From contig CM054181.1 of assembly GCA_028829895.1 (NCBI GenBank), forward strand, positions 5,604,001-5,668,000: DNA of 64,000 nt, written 5' to 3'. Origin of the DNA: Sinotaia quadrata. Taxonomy: Eukaryota; Mollusca; Gastropoda; Architaenioglossa; Viviparidae. Position 1 is the first letter of the stretch. Each line of letters starts with the position of its first letter. A program made the translations under genes and the position numbers. Below are positions 36,464 to 49,246 of this stretch, in pieces. The notes under the pieces are model-generated. The model did no database searches and was not told the DNA's origin. It was given only the letters and a program-made list of their open reading frames with translations.

Positions 36464-36830
36464 TTTCATGTAGTTGTTTTAAGTTGATGACGACTTCCTC
36501 TCATGTAGTTGTTTTAAGCTGATGACGACTTCTTTTCGTGTAGTTATTTTAAGTTGATGACGACTTCCTTTCATGTAGTTGTTTTAAGTTGATGACGACT
36601 TCTTTTCGTGTAGTTATTTTAAGTTGATGACGACTTCCTCTCATGTAGTTGTTTTAAGTTGATGACGACTTCCTTTCATGTAGTTGTTTTAAGTTGATGA
36701 CGACTTCTTTTCGTGTAGTTATTTTAAGCGATGACTTCATTTCATGTAGATGTTTCAAGTTGATGACTTCATTTATGTAATTGTTTTAAGTTGATGACTT
36801 CATTTCATGTAGTTTTAAATTGATGATCAG
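36464..36830. repeat. Minisatellite, unit about 35 bp, about 10 copies
   Basis: Units contain CATGTAGTTGTTTTAAG and TGATGACGACTTC. Confidence 0.93.
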
Positions 36831-36904
36831 GTTGTTGTTCTGAGTTAATGTCGACTTCTTTTAAATGACTTTTTATTAATTAGAACTTGTTTTGTATGAA
36901 TGAC

Positions 36905-37850
36905 GACTTTGTTCGATGCAATTGTTTTGTATTAAATAAGCCTTCTTTGAGTTAATGACGACTTTGTTGGACGAAATTGTTTTGTATTAAATAAGCCTTC
37001 TTTGAGTTAATGACGACTTCGTTGGACGAAATTGTTTTGTATTAAATAAGCCTTCTTTGAGTTAATGACGACTTTGTTCGATGCAATTGTTTTGTATTAA
37101 ATAAGCCTTCTTTGAGTTAATGACGACTTTGTTGGACGAAATTGTTTTGTATTAAATAAGCCTTCTTTGAGTTAATGACGACTTTGTTGGACGAAATTGT
37201 TTTGTATTAAATAAGCCTTCTTTGAGTTAATGACGACTTTGTTGGACGAAATTGTTTTGTATTAAATAAGCCTTCTTTGAGTTAATGACGACTTTGTTGG
37301 ACGAAATTGTTTTGTATTAAATAAGCCTTCTTTGAGTTAATGACGACTTTGTTGGACGAAATTGTTTTGTATTAAATAAGCCTTCTTTGAGTTAATGACG
37401 ACTTTGTTGGACGAAATTGTTTTGTATTAAATAAGCCTTCTTTGAGTTAATGACGACTTTGTTGGACGAAATTGTTTTGTATTAAATAAGCCTTCTTTGA
37501 GTTAATGACGACTTTGTTGGACGAAATTGTTTTGTATTAAATAAGCCTTCTTTGAGTTAATGACGACTTTGTTGGACGAAATTGTTTTGTATTAAATAAG
37601 CCTTCTTTGAGTTAATGACGACTTTGTTGGACGAAATTGTTTTGTATTAAATAAGCCTTCTTTGAGTTAATGACGACTTTGTTGGACGAAATTGTTTTGT
37701 ATTAAATAAGCCTTCTTTGAGTTAATGACGACTTTGTTGGACGAAATTGTTTTTGTGTTAAATAAGCCTTCTTTGAGTTAATGACGACTTTGTTTTGTAT
37801 TAAATAAGCCTTCTTTGAGTGAATGACGACTTTGTTGGACGAAATTGTTT
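36905..37850. repeat. 55-bp minisatellite, about 17 copies
   Basis: Nearly identical units starting GTTGGACGAAATTGTTTTG. TGACGAC is shared with the neighbouring 35-bp array, so the two may be related. Confidence 0.97.
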
Positions 37851-38109
37851 CGAGACCGTATTTTATATTAACCCCATTTTTTATATTAATGACGACTTTG
37901 TTTCACCTAACTAATATCGATGACATTTAGCCAAATGCTAAACACGGTTGCACTACGATAAATTAATCACAACTGCTAATTAAATTATAAGGTGCTTTGA
38001 AAAATATGCCAGCAAGATATAAATAGCATTATGTTATAAACAAAGCGATGAAAGTTTACTATTTTTGTCCCTTTGTTTTTTGATTTTGATCCATTTCTGA
38101 AAACTGTAT

Positions 38110-39090
38110 GACTTCATTGGCTTTTATTACCTTGTACTTCAGTCGTCTTTATTACTTGGACATCAGTCGTCTTTATTACTTGGATTTCAGTGTCGTCTTT
38201 ATTACTTGGACTTCAGTCGTCTTTGGTTTCCTTTCACTGGTTTCAATTGTCTTTGGCTTTAGTTCTCCTTGATTTCAGTTATATTTGATTTCAGTTGTCT
38301 TAAACTTCAGTTCTATTTTGCTTCAGTTTTCTTTGACTTCACCTATGCTGGTTTTGGTCGTCTTTGACTTCAGTTGTCTTCGATTTCAATTGCCATTGGC
38401 TTACATTATCGCTTGTGTAATCTATGGACTCAGTTGTAGACGTGTTAAATTGTCAATCGCTTCAGTTCCAGTGACTTATTCTAATTTTGGCTTAAGTTGA
38501 CATTAGCTTCAGTTAACATTGTGTTAAGCTACGATTGATGTTTTGCTGACTTCATTTGTTCATGGCATCAGTTGATTTTACATTCAGTTATTATTGGCTT
38601 CAGTTCTGCATTACGTTTACCATGGCCTCAATTGTCTTTGTTTTAATTTTCCATGGCCTCACTTATCATTATGTTATGTTCTTATTGACATTTTGTGTTG
38701 ACTTCAGTTGTTTATTTTTCATTTAGCTTTAGATTCAGTTATTGGCTTCAGGTCTGAATTAAGTTTTCCAGGGTTTCAGTTGTCACGTGGTTTCAATTAA
38801 CTCATCGTGGCTTCAAACCGTTACTGGTTCCAGTTGTTGTTGGCGTCAGTTTTGGCTAGGTGCGGTTGTCAGAGCATTCGTTGTCTTTGCTTTAGTTATC
38901 ACTAGATTCAACTGTATGTCATATTATTAATATTTCATACTAGGCTGTATTTTCATTAGTTTAAGTTGTCCTTGGTTGCAGTTGTCGCTGGCTTCAGTTA
39001 TCGGCGGCTTCAACTGCTAATGTCTTTCTTAACACTTCACACTTGGCTTCAGTTGTTGGCTGCAGTTGTCGTTGGCTGCAGTTGTCGTTG
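38110..39090. repeat. Highly degenerate array of about 15-20-bp units
   Basis: Recurring GGCTTCAGTTGTC and CTTTGACTTCAGTTG blocks over nearly 1 kb, much older than neighbouring arrays. Confidence 0.75.
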
Positions 39091-39429
39091 GCTCGAGTAG
39101 CTGAGTGCACTGAAGATCTGCCTTTCTTTTCTCTTGTATGCTCACCCCGCAAGGTTGGACATTTTATTACCAGTTCCTGCAAAACAAGATTAAGACCAGT
39201 AGAGTGTTGACAACGACATATTAATGACCAATCAATGTGTCCTTGCAGCGAATCAAGCGTTCATATTTACTGTTCCCCGTCTTCGTTGACAGCATGCCAA
39301 CAGGCTTCGTAACAACTGAACGCGTTCAATTTGGCGATCGAACTCATCTTAACGTAACCCCGGCTTCGTTAGTTTTAATGTATGTGCGTATATAAATCAC
39401 GAACGTGCATGAGACATTATTATGTGTGC

Positions 39430-39433
<4 letters not shown>

Positions 39434-39479
<46 letters not shown>

Positions 39480-39562
39480 AGAGAGAGAGAGAGGGAGAGA
39501 GGGAGAGAGAGAGAGAGAGAGGGGGGGGAGAGGGGGAGAGAGAGAGGGAGAGAGAGAGGGGG
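39434..39562. repeat. (GA)n purine tract
   Basis: GA/GGGA run on the plus strand. Confidence 0.96.
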
Positions 39563-39934
39563 ACGACGAAAAAGGTGCGAATAAAATGACAATGGATAAA
39601 GAAAGAAAACAAAAAGAAAAGAGAAACAAATGAAAGTAAGGTGTTAATTAAATTAAAACATACAGACCTAAATGGGTCTTTTTTTTATGAGCCAGGAACT
39701 TCTGTGTTACAATTACCGTACAATAGCAATGAATGGAACACTTACTGGGATTTATACGGTATATGTTTTCATATAGCCTACCACTTTAGCTTTGTAAAAC
39801 TATACAACTGGAACACTGCGGCAAGGATCTTTCTTACAGCACCAAGACCATGTCACCGTATTCCGCTAAAGATCCTGTCCCCATCCCTGATCGCAATAGA
39901 ATCAATCACAACATCCCTTCTGTTTCTTACCTAT

Positions 39935-40652
39935 ATCTCAAACGTTCAATATTTTGTTTGGTTTCACTCGTGTTAATATTTCTTACCTATATCTCAGACG
40001 TTCAATATTTTGTTTGGTTTCACTCGTGTTAATATTTCTTACCTATATCTCAGACGTTCAATATTTTGTTTGGTTTCACTCGTGTTAATATTTCTTACCT
40101 ATATCTCAGACGTTCAATATTTTGTTTGGTTTCACTCGTGTTAATATTTCTTACCTATATCTCAGACGTTCAATATTTTGTTTGGTTTCACTCGTGTTAA
40201 TATTTCTTACCTATATCTCAGACGTTCAATATTTTGTTTGGTTTCACTCGTGTTAATATTTCTTACCTATATCTCAGACGTTCAATATTTTGTTTGGTTT
40301 CACTCGTGTTAATATTTCTTACCTATATCTCAGACGTTCAATATTTTGTTTGGTTTCACTCGTGTTAATATTTCTTACCTATATCTCAGACGTTCAATAT
40401 TTTGTTTGTTTTCACTCGTGTTAATATTTCTTACCTATATCTCAGACGTTCAATATTTTGTTTGTTTTCACTCGTGTTAATATTTCTTACCTATATCTCA
40501 GACGTTCAATATTTTGTTTGTTTTCACTCGTGTTAATATTTCTTACCTATATCTCAGACGTTCAATATTTTGTTTGTTTTCACTCGTGTTAATATTTCTT
40601 ACCTATATCTCAGACGTTCAATATTTTGTTTGTTTTCACTCGTGTTAATATT
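39935..40652. repeat. 56-bp minisatellite, 13 copies in two variant blocks
   Basis: Units contain TTACCTATATCTCAGACG. The first eight copies read TTTGGTTTCAC and the last five TTTGTTTTCAC. Confidence 0.97.
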
Positions 40653-40684
40653 TCCTGCTAGATGACTGCGTTTCTCGTCGGTCA

Positions 40685-40905
40685 TGTAGCATTTTCCATA
40701 CTCCGGAGGTAAAGTCTCTCTTATGATCTGCGTCACCAGAGGCCATGTAGCATTTTCCATATTCCAAAGGTAAAGTCTCTCTTATGATCTGCGTCACCAG
40801 AGGCCATGTAGCATTTTCCATATTCCAAAGGTAAAGTCTCTCTTATGATCTGCGTCACCAGAGGCCATGTAGCATTTTCAGGAGGTAAAGTCTGTCATGA
40901 TCTGC
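40685..40905. repeat. 61-bp repeat, 4 copies
   Basis: Units contain CATGTAGCATTTTCCATA and GATCTGCGTCACCAGAGG. Confidence 0.95.
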
Positions 40906-41199
40906 GTCACCAAAGGCCACCCACTGGAATGTACTCTTCTTGAGCCGCTAAGTCAAGAAACCAAGGTCAAGGTCCACAATCAGAACATTCATCTTCGCGA
41001 TGAAATCTTAGCATTCCCGTTAGAAGGAGAACAACCTCCAAATTCTCCAGGCAAATATTTTAAGCTTTCCTTTAAAAGAATTAAATCGCGACTCGAAGTC
41101 TGCTTTCTGACGCCGTATTTCAATGTATGCAACAAGGGGATGGGTGGGGAGAAATACATTTACAAAATGCACGCTTTTAAGGTGACTCGATTTTTCTGA
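40897..41199 (+). other. Unassigned 100-codon open frame
   Basis: It is open from the last repeat of the 40685-40905 array through unique sequence to TGA. The internal part (HPLECTLLEPLSQETKVKVH and onward) has a mixed, protein-like composition, but no domain is recognised. The first codons are repeat-derived. Splice signals are unconvincing, so it could be chance. Confidence 0.12.
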
Positions 41200-41308
41200 C
41201 TGTTAAATGTATAAAGGCTCAGTCCGGAATAATATATGTCTAGAAACTTGTCTGAGAGTTCATGACATACTTTTCTTATCCCCAGCCACCAAAAATAAAA
41301 AGAAGAGG

Positions 41309-41310
<2 letters not shown>

Positions 41311-41362
<52 letters not shown>
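41311..41362. repeat. (GT)n microsatellite
   Basis: Uninterrupted GT run. Confidence 0.96.
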
Positions 41363-41364
<2 letters not shown>

Positions 41365-41479
41365 TGTAGTGTAGGATTCCCATCATTCTGACATGAAAAC
41401 GTCACAGTGACGCTAGCACACGTTATGAGTTCTCGTCAATATATATTCGAACACCGTTAGCAGGGCTAATTTTTCAGTT

Positions 41480-41895
41480 CTCTTAAAAACCCACAAGAAA
41501 TATTCAGTCCTGGAAAGGAGGTTAAAAATACACAAGAAATATTCAAACGTGGAAAAGAGAATTAAATAACACAAGAAATATTCAGACATGTAAAGAGGGT
41601 TAAAATAGCAACACAAGAAATATTTAGTCATGGAAAGGAGGGTTAAAGAAATTCACAAGAAATATTCAATCCTGAAAGGAGAATTAAAAGAAGCACAAGA
41701 AATATTCAGACCTGGAAAGTAGGTTTAAAAAATCACAAGAAATATTCAGACCTGGAAAGTAGGGTTAATAAACACAAGAAATATTTAGACATGGAAAGGA
41801 GGGTTAAAAAATCACAAGAAATATTATTAGGACCTGGAAAGAAGGGTTAATAAACACAAGAAATATTCAGCCCTGGAAAGGAGGGTTAAAAAATG
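41480..41895. repeat. Minisatellite, unit about 40 bp, about 10 copies
   Basis: Units contain CACAAGAAATATTCAG and CCTGGAAAGNAGGGTTAA. Confidence 0.93.
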
Positions 41896-42589
41896 TAGTG
41901 GAGTGCAATGAGGAGCATAAAATTCCAGACTATGTGTGAGGTCGAACCACACAACATTTTGATGGATTAGTTTGACGTTTATAATTGAAATCTGCTAATG
42001 AAATAAAATTCTCAGTCAGGTACGCGTTTGTGACATATAATATAAGAAATAAAATAAAATAAATAAATATATTGGATTTATTCAGCAAAGTCGTGTGTGA
42101 GTTAGATTTGAAATGATGTAAGTTATTTAAATAAATTTATTTTCGGCGCCAATTTATCCAAAACTTCGACAGAAATAGTCCTATAGAGACAAAAATAGTC
42201 CTACAGACGAAAAATTATATGAAACTTTATTTTCTAACAACTAGCAGGGATTTTTTGTTGGGGAGTGGGGTGGGGTGGGGACTTTTTTCTCTGCTTCCAA
42301 GACAAAGACCTATTAGATGGACTTACATGTGTGTAGAGGAAAAAAGGAGAAACCAGTTAAAGGACGGAGAAAACATAGTAAAAAATGAATCAGTGAAACA
42401 ATTAGAGAAATGGAAGGAAAAATCTTTCAAGACGATAGTGAAAACCATTTAAATGTTTAAACTGTAAAATAGTTAACAGAGATTTTAATAAAATTCCACT
42501 CAAGTGTCAAAACGATCCACTTACAAGTGTTAAAAGGAGCCAGTTTGAATATTGAAAGTGAAACGCGAATATAAATGAATCTGAACGTG

Positions 42590-42725
42590 GAGGAGAGAAG
42601 ACAGCATGAATATTGAATCTGAACACGTACCAAAGACAGTGTGAATACTGAACCTGAACATGTTCAAAAGACATATTATGAATATTGAATCTGAACATGT
42701 ACAAAAAACAATATGAATATTGAAG
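42590..42725. repeat. Repeat of about 33-36 bp, 4 copies
   Basis: Units of TGAATATTGAATCTGAACA. Confidence 0.88.
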
Positions 42726-43099
42726 ACTTGGGATTGCTCTGGAAATGGTACAGGGGAGGTTACTCTTTCTGTCCGTTGCCCGCAAGTTTGTAGGTGTGCA
42801 TTATAATAACATGGAGATACGATAATAATATTCTCAAAATGAAGAGACTATCATCATTTCAAATGACCTGTCGCACTGTCTACACATACAGGCAGCTTGG
42901 ATTTGAATTTATCATATCTGTTCTTTTTAAAAGATATTAATGTCATGATGACATAAATTTTATTATAGTACACGACAAAACTGTGACCACTCATTTTATT
43001 TAAATTAGAAGCACGCATTCGATGAACAAGACATGTTAAATGGAGAAGAGCGGAGACTTATCAAGACACTTTGCTTCGAGAGAAAAAACTTTCATACAA

Positions 43100-43310
43100 A
43101 CTGAATAATCTTCTCTAAATTGAAACAGTAAGGTGAACAAACTTATTTACATAACTGAACAACAATCCCAAAATAATCTTCTCTAAGCTGAAACAGTAAG
43201 GTGAACAAAAGTATTTACGCAACTGAACAACAATCCCCAAATAATCTTCTCTAAACTGAAACAGTAAGGTGAACAAACTTATTTACATAACTGAACAGCA
43301 ATCCCGGAGG
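43100..43310. repeat. Repeat of about 65 bp, 3 copies
   Basis: Units contain AATCTTCTCTAAACTGAAAC and ACATAACTGAACAACAATCC. Confidence 0.93.
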
Positions 43311-43539
43311 ATATTTAGTGCGTGGTGTGTGTGAGCGTTTAGATTGGTGGTGGACAATGACATATACATGCATTTTTCCTCGAGTAAATATCCGGGATTC
43401 GATACTTTTTATTATCTTGTTTATCAGACGACAATCGCTATATTTAAAAAGGAATACATAAAAAATACACACACTACAAAGTCGACAGTATTTGCCATAC
43501 TGACTGACTGCATGACTAACAATTTTCAGTTAGATATTG

Positions 43540-44660
43540 TACACAAGTTTCCTGTCTAGTTAGATAATGTACATACTTTCCCCCTACAGTTAGATATAGT
43601 ACACAAGTTTCCTGTCTAGTTAGATAATATACATTCTTTCCCCCTACAGTTAGATATTGTACTCACTTTTCTCGTGCAGTTAGATATTGAACGTTTTTTC
43701 ATGTCCAGTTAGATACTGCACATACATTTTTGTCCATTTAGATATTAGATATACACTTTCCCCATGCAGTTAGATATTGCATACATTTTCTTATCTAGTT
43801 AGATATCTCGTTTAGTGTCCATTTAGATACAGTATATTCTTTTCCTGTCTATGCATTTAGATATTGTACACGCTTTACACATGCGGTTAGGTACTGTACA
43901 TGCTTTCCATATTCGATAAATAGGTAGCAATTTTCCTGCTCACTTAGATATTGTACACATTTTCCTATACAATTAAACATTGTACACTCTTTTCAGTGTA
44001 GTTAGATATTGTATATATTTCCTAACTGCACTTGAAGGTGTATACAGTATCTAACTGCACAGGAAATGTGTGTATAATATCTAACTGGACAGGGAAGGCG
44101 TGTATAATATCTAACTGGACAAGGAAGGCGTGTATAACATCTAACTGTGCAGTTAGATACTGTAATCACCTACCTGTGCAGTTAGATATTATACATTCTT
44201 TTCCCGTGCGGTGAAATACTGTATACACCTTCCTGTGCAGTTAGATATTATACACACTTTTCTTATGCAGTTAGACATTCTACACACTTTTCCTGTGCAG
44301 TTAGACATTCTACACACTTTTCCTGTGCAGTTAGACATTCTACACACTTTTCCTGTGCAGTTATATACAATTCACACTATTCATGCGCATTTAGATATTA
44401 TATACACCTTTCTTGTGTAGTTAGATACTGTATGTACCTTCTGTGAAGTTAGATATTATACACACCTTTCTTGTGTAGTTAGATACTGTATGTACCTTCT
44501 GTGAAGTTAGATATAATGCACACCTTTCTTGTGTAGTTAGATACTGTATGTACCTTCTGTGAAGTTAGATATAATGCACACCTTTCTTGTGTAGTTAGAT
44601 ACTGTATATACATTCTGTGAAGTTAGATATAATGCACACTTTTCCTGTGCACTTAAATGG
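43540..44660. repeat. 30-bp minisatellite with an internal inverted block
   Basis: About 35 copies of GCAGTTAGATATTGTACACA plus CTTTTCCTGT. From about 44028 to 44148 the units run in the opposite orientation (TATCTAACTGCACAGG), giving a palindrome at 44139-44158. Confidence 0.95.
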
Positions 44661-44734
44661 TATATTTTTTCTGTCAATTATATTTGTTGCTCACTTTTAT
44701 TCTTCTTACTCTAGTGCTGCCGTTTTGAGTCAGT

Positions 44735-44960
44735 TTTATTTTTGTGTCAGTTGTATTTTGTGCTGTATTTTTGTGTCAGTTGTATTTTTGTGTTAGTTGT
44801 ATTTTTGTGTCAGTAGTACTTTTGTGTCAGTTGTATTTTTATGTCAGTAGTACTTTTGTGTCAGTTGTATTTTTGTGTTGTATCATTGTGTCAGTAGTAC
44901 TTTTGTGTTAGTTGTATGTTTGTGTTAGTAGTACTTTGTGTTAGTAGTATTTTCGTGATA
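44735..44960. repeat. 18-bp degenerate array
   Basis: Units of TTTTGTGTCAGTTGTATT and variants. Confidence 0.92.
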
Positions 44961-45707
44961 TTTTATCATAATTTTTCTCTTGCTTGTTTCTGTGGGTTGG
45001 TATATAGTAGGAATTCAAAGTAATTTTTTTAAATCGTTTTTGTTAGTTTCAGTACCAGGTGCATGTATGGTCTGTTTTTGACAATTTTGGCAGTGTGTTT
45101 TCCTTCGGAAGTATTTTGTGTATTAAGGCAATCGTTTGCTTAGGGTAAGTTAACTGAATGATAAAGAAAGAATGGACTTAGAAATATTTCATACATATTT
45201 GTTATTGATCTACGATTTGAACTGGAGAATGCTTTATGTAATTGAAACATTATTTTATGTTCATTAATTTGATTACGTTGTACATTATACTTGTGAATTT
45301 TGACCAAAGCTATATTTCTTATGTTGCATGTGTATCGGCTAACAAATATTGTTGCAGGATTTAGAAGTTGAGAATGTGTGTAAGGGAGAAAGGAGTTTAG
45401 AGATGAAATATACCTGAAACTTAGTGCTGCCCTTAATTTGACTTTTACAGAAAGGAGCATGCCTTATTTTTTGTTCTGTAACCTTGTAGCCACTTCAGAC
45501 TGCAGTTGCTACTGTACCCAAATCACATTGGTGTGTTTGTATCCAGTGTTGTTATAAGTGAATGAAATACAGATGAACTTTAATGAAACTTGAGTAATCT
45601 CAAGTATATAAGTTTATGTAAATAAAATAAATTACCTACAATAAGTAGACTAAACAGTTGCGTGCATGTATAGTTGGTGAACTAAAGATTGACATTGCTC
45701 TATGGAT

Positions 45708-46450
45708 ATTTACTACATAAATTCATATTGTGTTTTGGTTTGTGTTGTAGCGATATTTACTACATAAATTCACATTGTGTTTTGGTTTGTGTTGTAGCGA
45801 TATTTACTACATAAATTCACATTGTGTTTTGGTTTGTGTTGTAGCGATATTTACTACATAAATTCATATTGTGTTTTGGTTTGTGTTGTAGCGATATTTA
45901 CTACATAAATTCATATTGTGTTTTGGTTTGTGTTGTAGCGATATTTACTACATAAATTCACATTGTGTTTTGGTTTGTGTTGTAGCGATATTTACTACAT
46001 AAATTCATATTGTGTTTTGGTTTGTGTTGTAGCGATATTTACTACATAAATTCACATTGTGTTTTGGTTTGTGTTGTAGCGATATTTACTACATAAATTC
46101 ACATTGTGTTTTGGTTTGTGTTGTAGCGATATTTACTACATAAATTCACATTGTGTTTTGGTTTGTGTTGTAGCGATATTTACTACATAAATTCACATTG
46201 TGTTTTGGTTTGTGTTGTAGCGATATTTACTACATAAATTCACATTGTGTTTTGGTTTGTGTTGTAGCGATATTTACTACATAAATTCACATTGTGTTTT
46301 GGTTTGTGTTGTAGCGATATTTACTACATAAATTCATATTGTGTTTTGGTTTGTTTTGTAGCGATATTTACTACATAAATTCATATTGTGTTTTGGTTTG
46401 TGTTGTAGCGATATTTACTACATAAATTCATATTGTGTTTTGGTTTGTGT
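45708..46450. repeat. 47-bp minisatellite, about 15 copies, acceptor-like unit ends
   Basis: Units start GCGATATTTACTACATAAAT and end TTTTGGTTTGTGTTGTAG, a T-rich tract plus TAG. A C/T variant alternates in CATTCACATT/CATTCATATT. Confidence 0.97.
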
Positions 46451-46455
46451 TGAAG

Positions 46456-46655
46456 CCAAAGATACCTCAAGCTTTGATCTGGTCAGAATGGAATCTCCTT
46501 TGGAGTTACACTTCTTAAAACACTTGGAACAGCACCGGAACAACACAACAAGTAAAGCTTTTCGTGATATATCGAGTTTAGAGCCAGATTCGTATATCCT
46601 TCTGGAGGTCGACTCCCTCACTAAGGCGTTGTTTGGAGAGCAGAGACCCCAATAA
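46456..46655 (+). other. Candidate exon after the 47-bp array
   Basis: A frame of 66 codons (starting AKDTSSFDLVRMESPLELHF) runs to TAA, with a coding-like residue mix and no repeat content. The last unit of the 45708-46450 array supplies an acceptor-like sequence (GTTTGTGTTGAAG). A possible internal donor is CAACAA|GTAAAG at 46551, and an AATAAA overlaps the stop. The protein is not recognised and no partner exon was found; it may be chance or a decayed gene. Confidence 0.22.
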
Positions 46656-47054
46656 ATCTTATCATGCGAAGTTTTCCAGATCACACTTTAACCTACCAAC
46701 ACCAGGGGCGTCCCTAGTGAGTTTGGAAAGCCTCATAAAAGAAAGTAACTGGCGACCTGAGGGGCGTGTTTTACTAACACTTAGAGCGTTGCTGGGGATT
46801 AGCAGTCAGGACATGAAGCCTACCGCTTATTTTTGTGCTCGGAAGGGACGCAAATCTTGTCCACGGAAGATCCAAATAACTTTTGGCCATATTTGCAAGG
46901 ATATCGAATTCACATTATGTCAGTTGGTGTCGACCGTTAAGGCAAATATTTTTCTACACATTCATCTTGTTTTCGATCTGCATATCGTTACAGCCGGTTG
47001 ATGTAAAATTCCACTTTTGTGCTTGGCTTCAAATTCCTAGAGACAGGTAGATAG
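46656..47054. other. Unique sequence, no confirmed gene
   Basis: It holds a 122-codon frame (46633-47001) with no recognised domain, continuing in another frame from the 46456 candidate exon. Confidence 0.3.
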
Positions 47055-47062
47055 ACATTTAG

Positions 47063-47093
<31 letters not shown>

Positions 47094-47108
47094 GATAGAT
47101 AGATAGAT
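47055..47108. repeat. (GATA)n microsatellite
   Basis: Interrupted GATA run; a 60-bp duplication at about 47130-47245 follows. Confidence 0.93.
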
Positions 47109-47356
47109 AAAATTGTATATTTATTAAATTCATTATTTTAAAAATATTATTATCAAAATTAAGCGAAAATAAAGTTTCGTTTTTTTATTAAATATTATTT
47201 GGTTATCAAAATTAAGCGAAAATAAAGTTTTGTTTTTTCCTGTTAAAATATTATTTAAAATTGTGCGATAATTCTTAACTACTTTTAAAACATTTAATAT
47301 TTTGTTAGAATGTGGACTCTAATGCGATAAAATGAAGAGTTTACTTTTTATTTCAC

Positions 47357-47359
<3 letters not shown>

Positions 47360-47444
<85 letters not shown>

Positions 47445-47477
47445 GTCTATCTGTCTATCTATCTGTCTATCTATCTG

Positions 47478-47520
<43 letters not shown>

Positions 47521-47560
47521 GTCTATCTATCTATCTATCTGTCAGACTGTCTGTACTTAT
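47360..47560. repeat. (ATCT)n microsatellite, about 200 bp
   Basis: ATCT run with GTCT interruptions. Confidence 0.97.
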
Positions 47561-47799
47561 GTCTATCTAGCTATCGAGTTTGCTGGTGTGCATCCATCAG
47601 AGAGTGAGAGAGAGAGAAAGTCATAAAAATATAAAACGAAACGATAGATATGGTGTGTTTGTTGAGATTGTTGTTGTTAATAAATTTCTTTCAGGTGCAA
47701 AGTTGACGCGGATTTGTTTAATTTCCTCAGAGCACACACCCTTTTTAGTCTCAGATCTCTGCCAACATGCACATTCCAACTAATAGCAGCAAACACTAA

Positions 47800-48210
47800 C
47801 TGTCACGTGACCAGCGTGAGTGGAAGAACAAAACACGTTGCACACGGACAGCACGCCACCCTTTCAGCGAATGATTACATCCGCTCTTGTCAACGTCCCT
47901 AGCGAACTGTACCGCAACGGACCGCAAGAATTGAACTGCTTTGACAACAATTATTCGCCCTCCCTATGGTCGAGTGATGTGCGAAGGTTTTAATCACGCT
48001 CGGAGCTCGTTTCCTTTCTCAGCTCGAAAGATTAAATCAATCGATCGGGTTGCTGGGCCAAATGAGCCCTGTTCTCTAATGCGAAGGAGTAAATGGTTCG
48101 TGTCAACCAGGAGGCCTAGACGTCTGGTGTAAAGAAACAATAACTAGCAATAGACATGGAATTGACATCAGAGGTGACGTCCGCTTTGTATCAGTGAATG
48201 ACGTCACTGG
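47800..48210 (+). promoter_or_regulatory. Possible promoter-like unique segment upstream of the coiled-coil gene
   Basis: A GC-richer, repeat-free segment with CACGTG at 47804-47809 and a palindromic CRE (TGACGTCA) at 48199-48206, about 1.2-1.6 kb before the coiled-coil ATG. No TATA box or transcript evidence. Confidence 0.2.
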
Positions 48211-48479
48211 TAAATGTGTTTAAGCATCAGTTGTCGGGCATTGCACACCATTAGAAGTCAGTGTCTGGATAATGTCAGTGGCTAAGAACACAGTTAAAAT
48301 TGTAAAGTACCAATGATTGACAACTGTAGGACATGAAGTTAAAATTGTAAAGTACCAGTGATTGAGAGTAAAACATCACTGCTTGACATAAACTGCACTA
48401 CTTTAATAAAAAAAAAATTAAAAGCCAGTGATTTACATCGACATTGGAAAATATTAATCTTGGCACTTGAAAATCATGG

Positions 48480-49020
48480 AAATAGCAAAGTTTCAAAACG
48501 TCAAAGATTTGCATGAATAATTTCTAAATGTCATTGACTGGCATAAATAGTATACTTTACAAAACGTCAGAGATTTGTGTGAATAATTTCTAAATGTCAT
48601 TGACTGGCATAAATAGTATACTTTACAAAACGTTAAAGATTTGTGTGAATAGTCTCAAAATGTTAATGACTGACGTCATTAATATAGTTGCAGGACGTCA
48701 GACATGTGCATGAATGGTTTCAAACATCATTGACGTCACTAACATTGTTGCAAAACGTCAGAGATTTGTGTGAATCGTTTCAAACATCATCGACGGACAT
48801 TCCTAACATAGTTTCAAAACGTCAAGGGTTTGCGTGAATAGTTTCAAAACGTCATAGATCTGCGTGAATAGTTTCAAAATGTCAAGGGTTTGCGTGAATA
48901 GTTACAAAACGTCATAGATCTGCGTGAATAGTTACAAAACGTCAAGGGTTTGCGTGAATAGTTACAAAACGTCAAGAATCTGCGTGAATAGTTTCAAAAC
49001 GTCATTGCTGACATCATCCG
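48480..49020. repeat. Array of about 28-65-bp units with recurrent ACGTCA cores
   Basis: Blocks such as CAAAACGTCAAGGGTTTGCG and GTGAATAGTTTCAAAACGTC recur. Full CRE palindromes occur at 48671-48678 and 48731-48738. Confidence 0.9.
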
Positions 49021-49132
49021 TAGGAGACACAAAAGAAAAGTAATTTACTTCAACATTTTTAAAACATCGGGGAATGACATTACTAGTAAAGTGGTAAAAC
49101 GTCATTCAAAATACCAAAAAAAAAAAGCATCA

Positions 49133-49246
49133 TTGACTGACAGCACTACAGCAAAACCTCAGTGACTAACATCATAAAACATCAGTGACTGACAGCACTA
49201 CAGCAAAACCTCAGTGACTAACATCATAAAACATCAGTGACTGACA
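49133..49246. repeat. About 50-bp tandem duplication
   Basis: Two copies around GACAGCACTACAGCAAAACC. Confidence 0.93.

Noticed and set aside
33226..37850. CRISPR-like regular repeats
   Set aside because: Units are contiguous with no unique spacers of constant length, there are no cas genes, and the genome is eukaryotic; these are minisatellites.
46633..47001. 122-codon plus-strand frame
   Set aside because: No domain, poor coding composition, and it overlaps the end of a better candidate frame.
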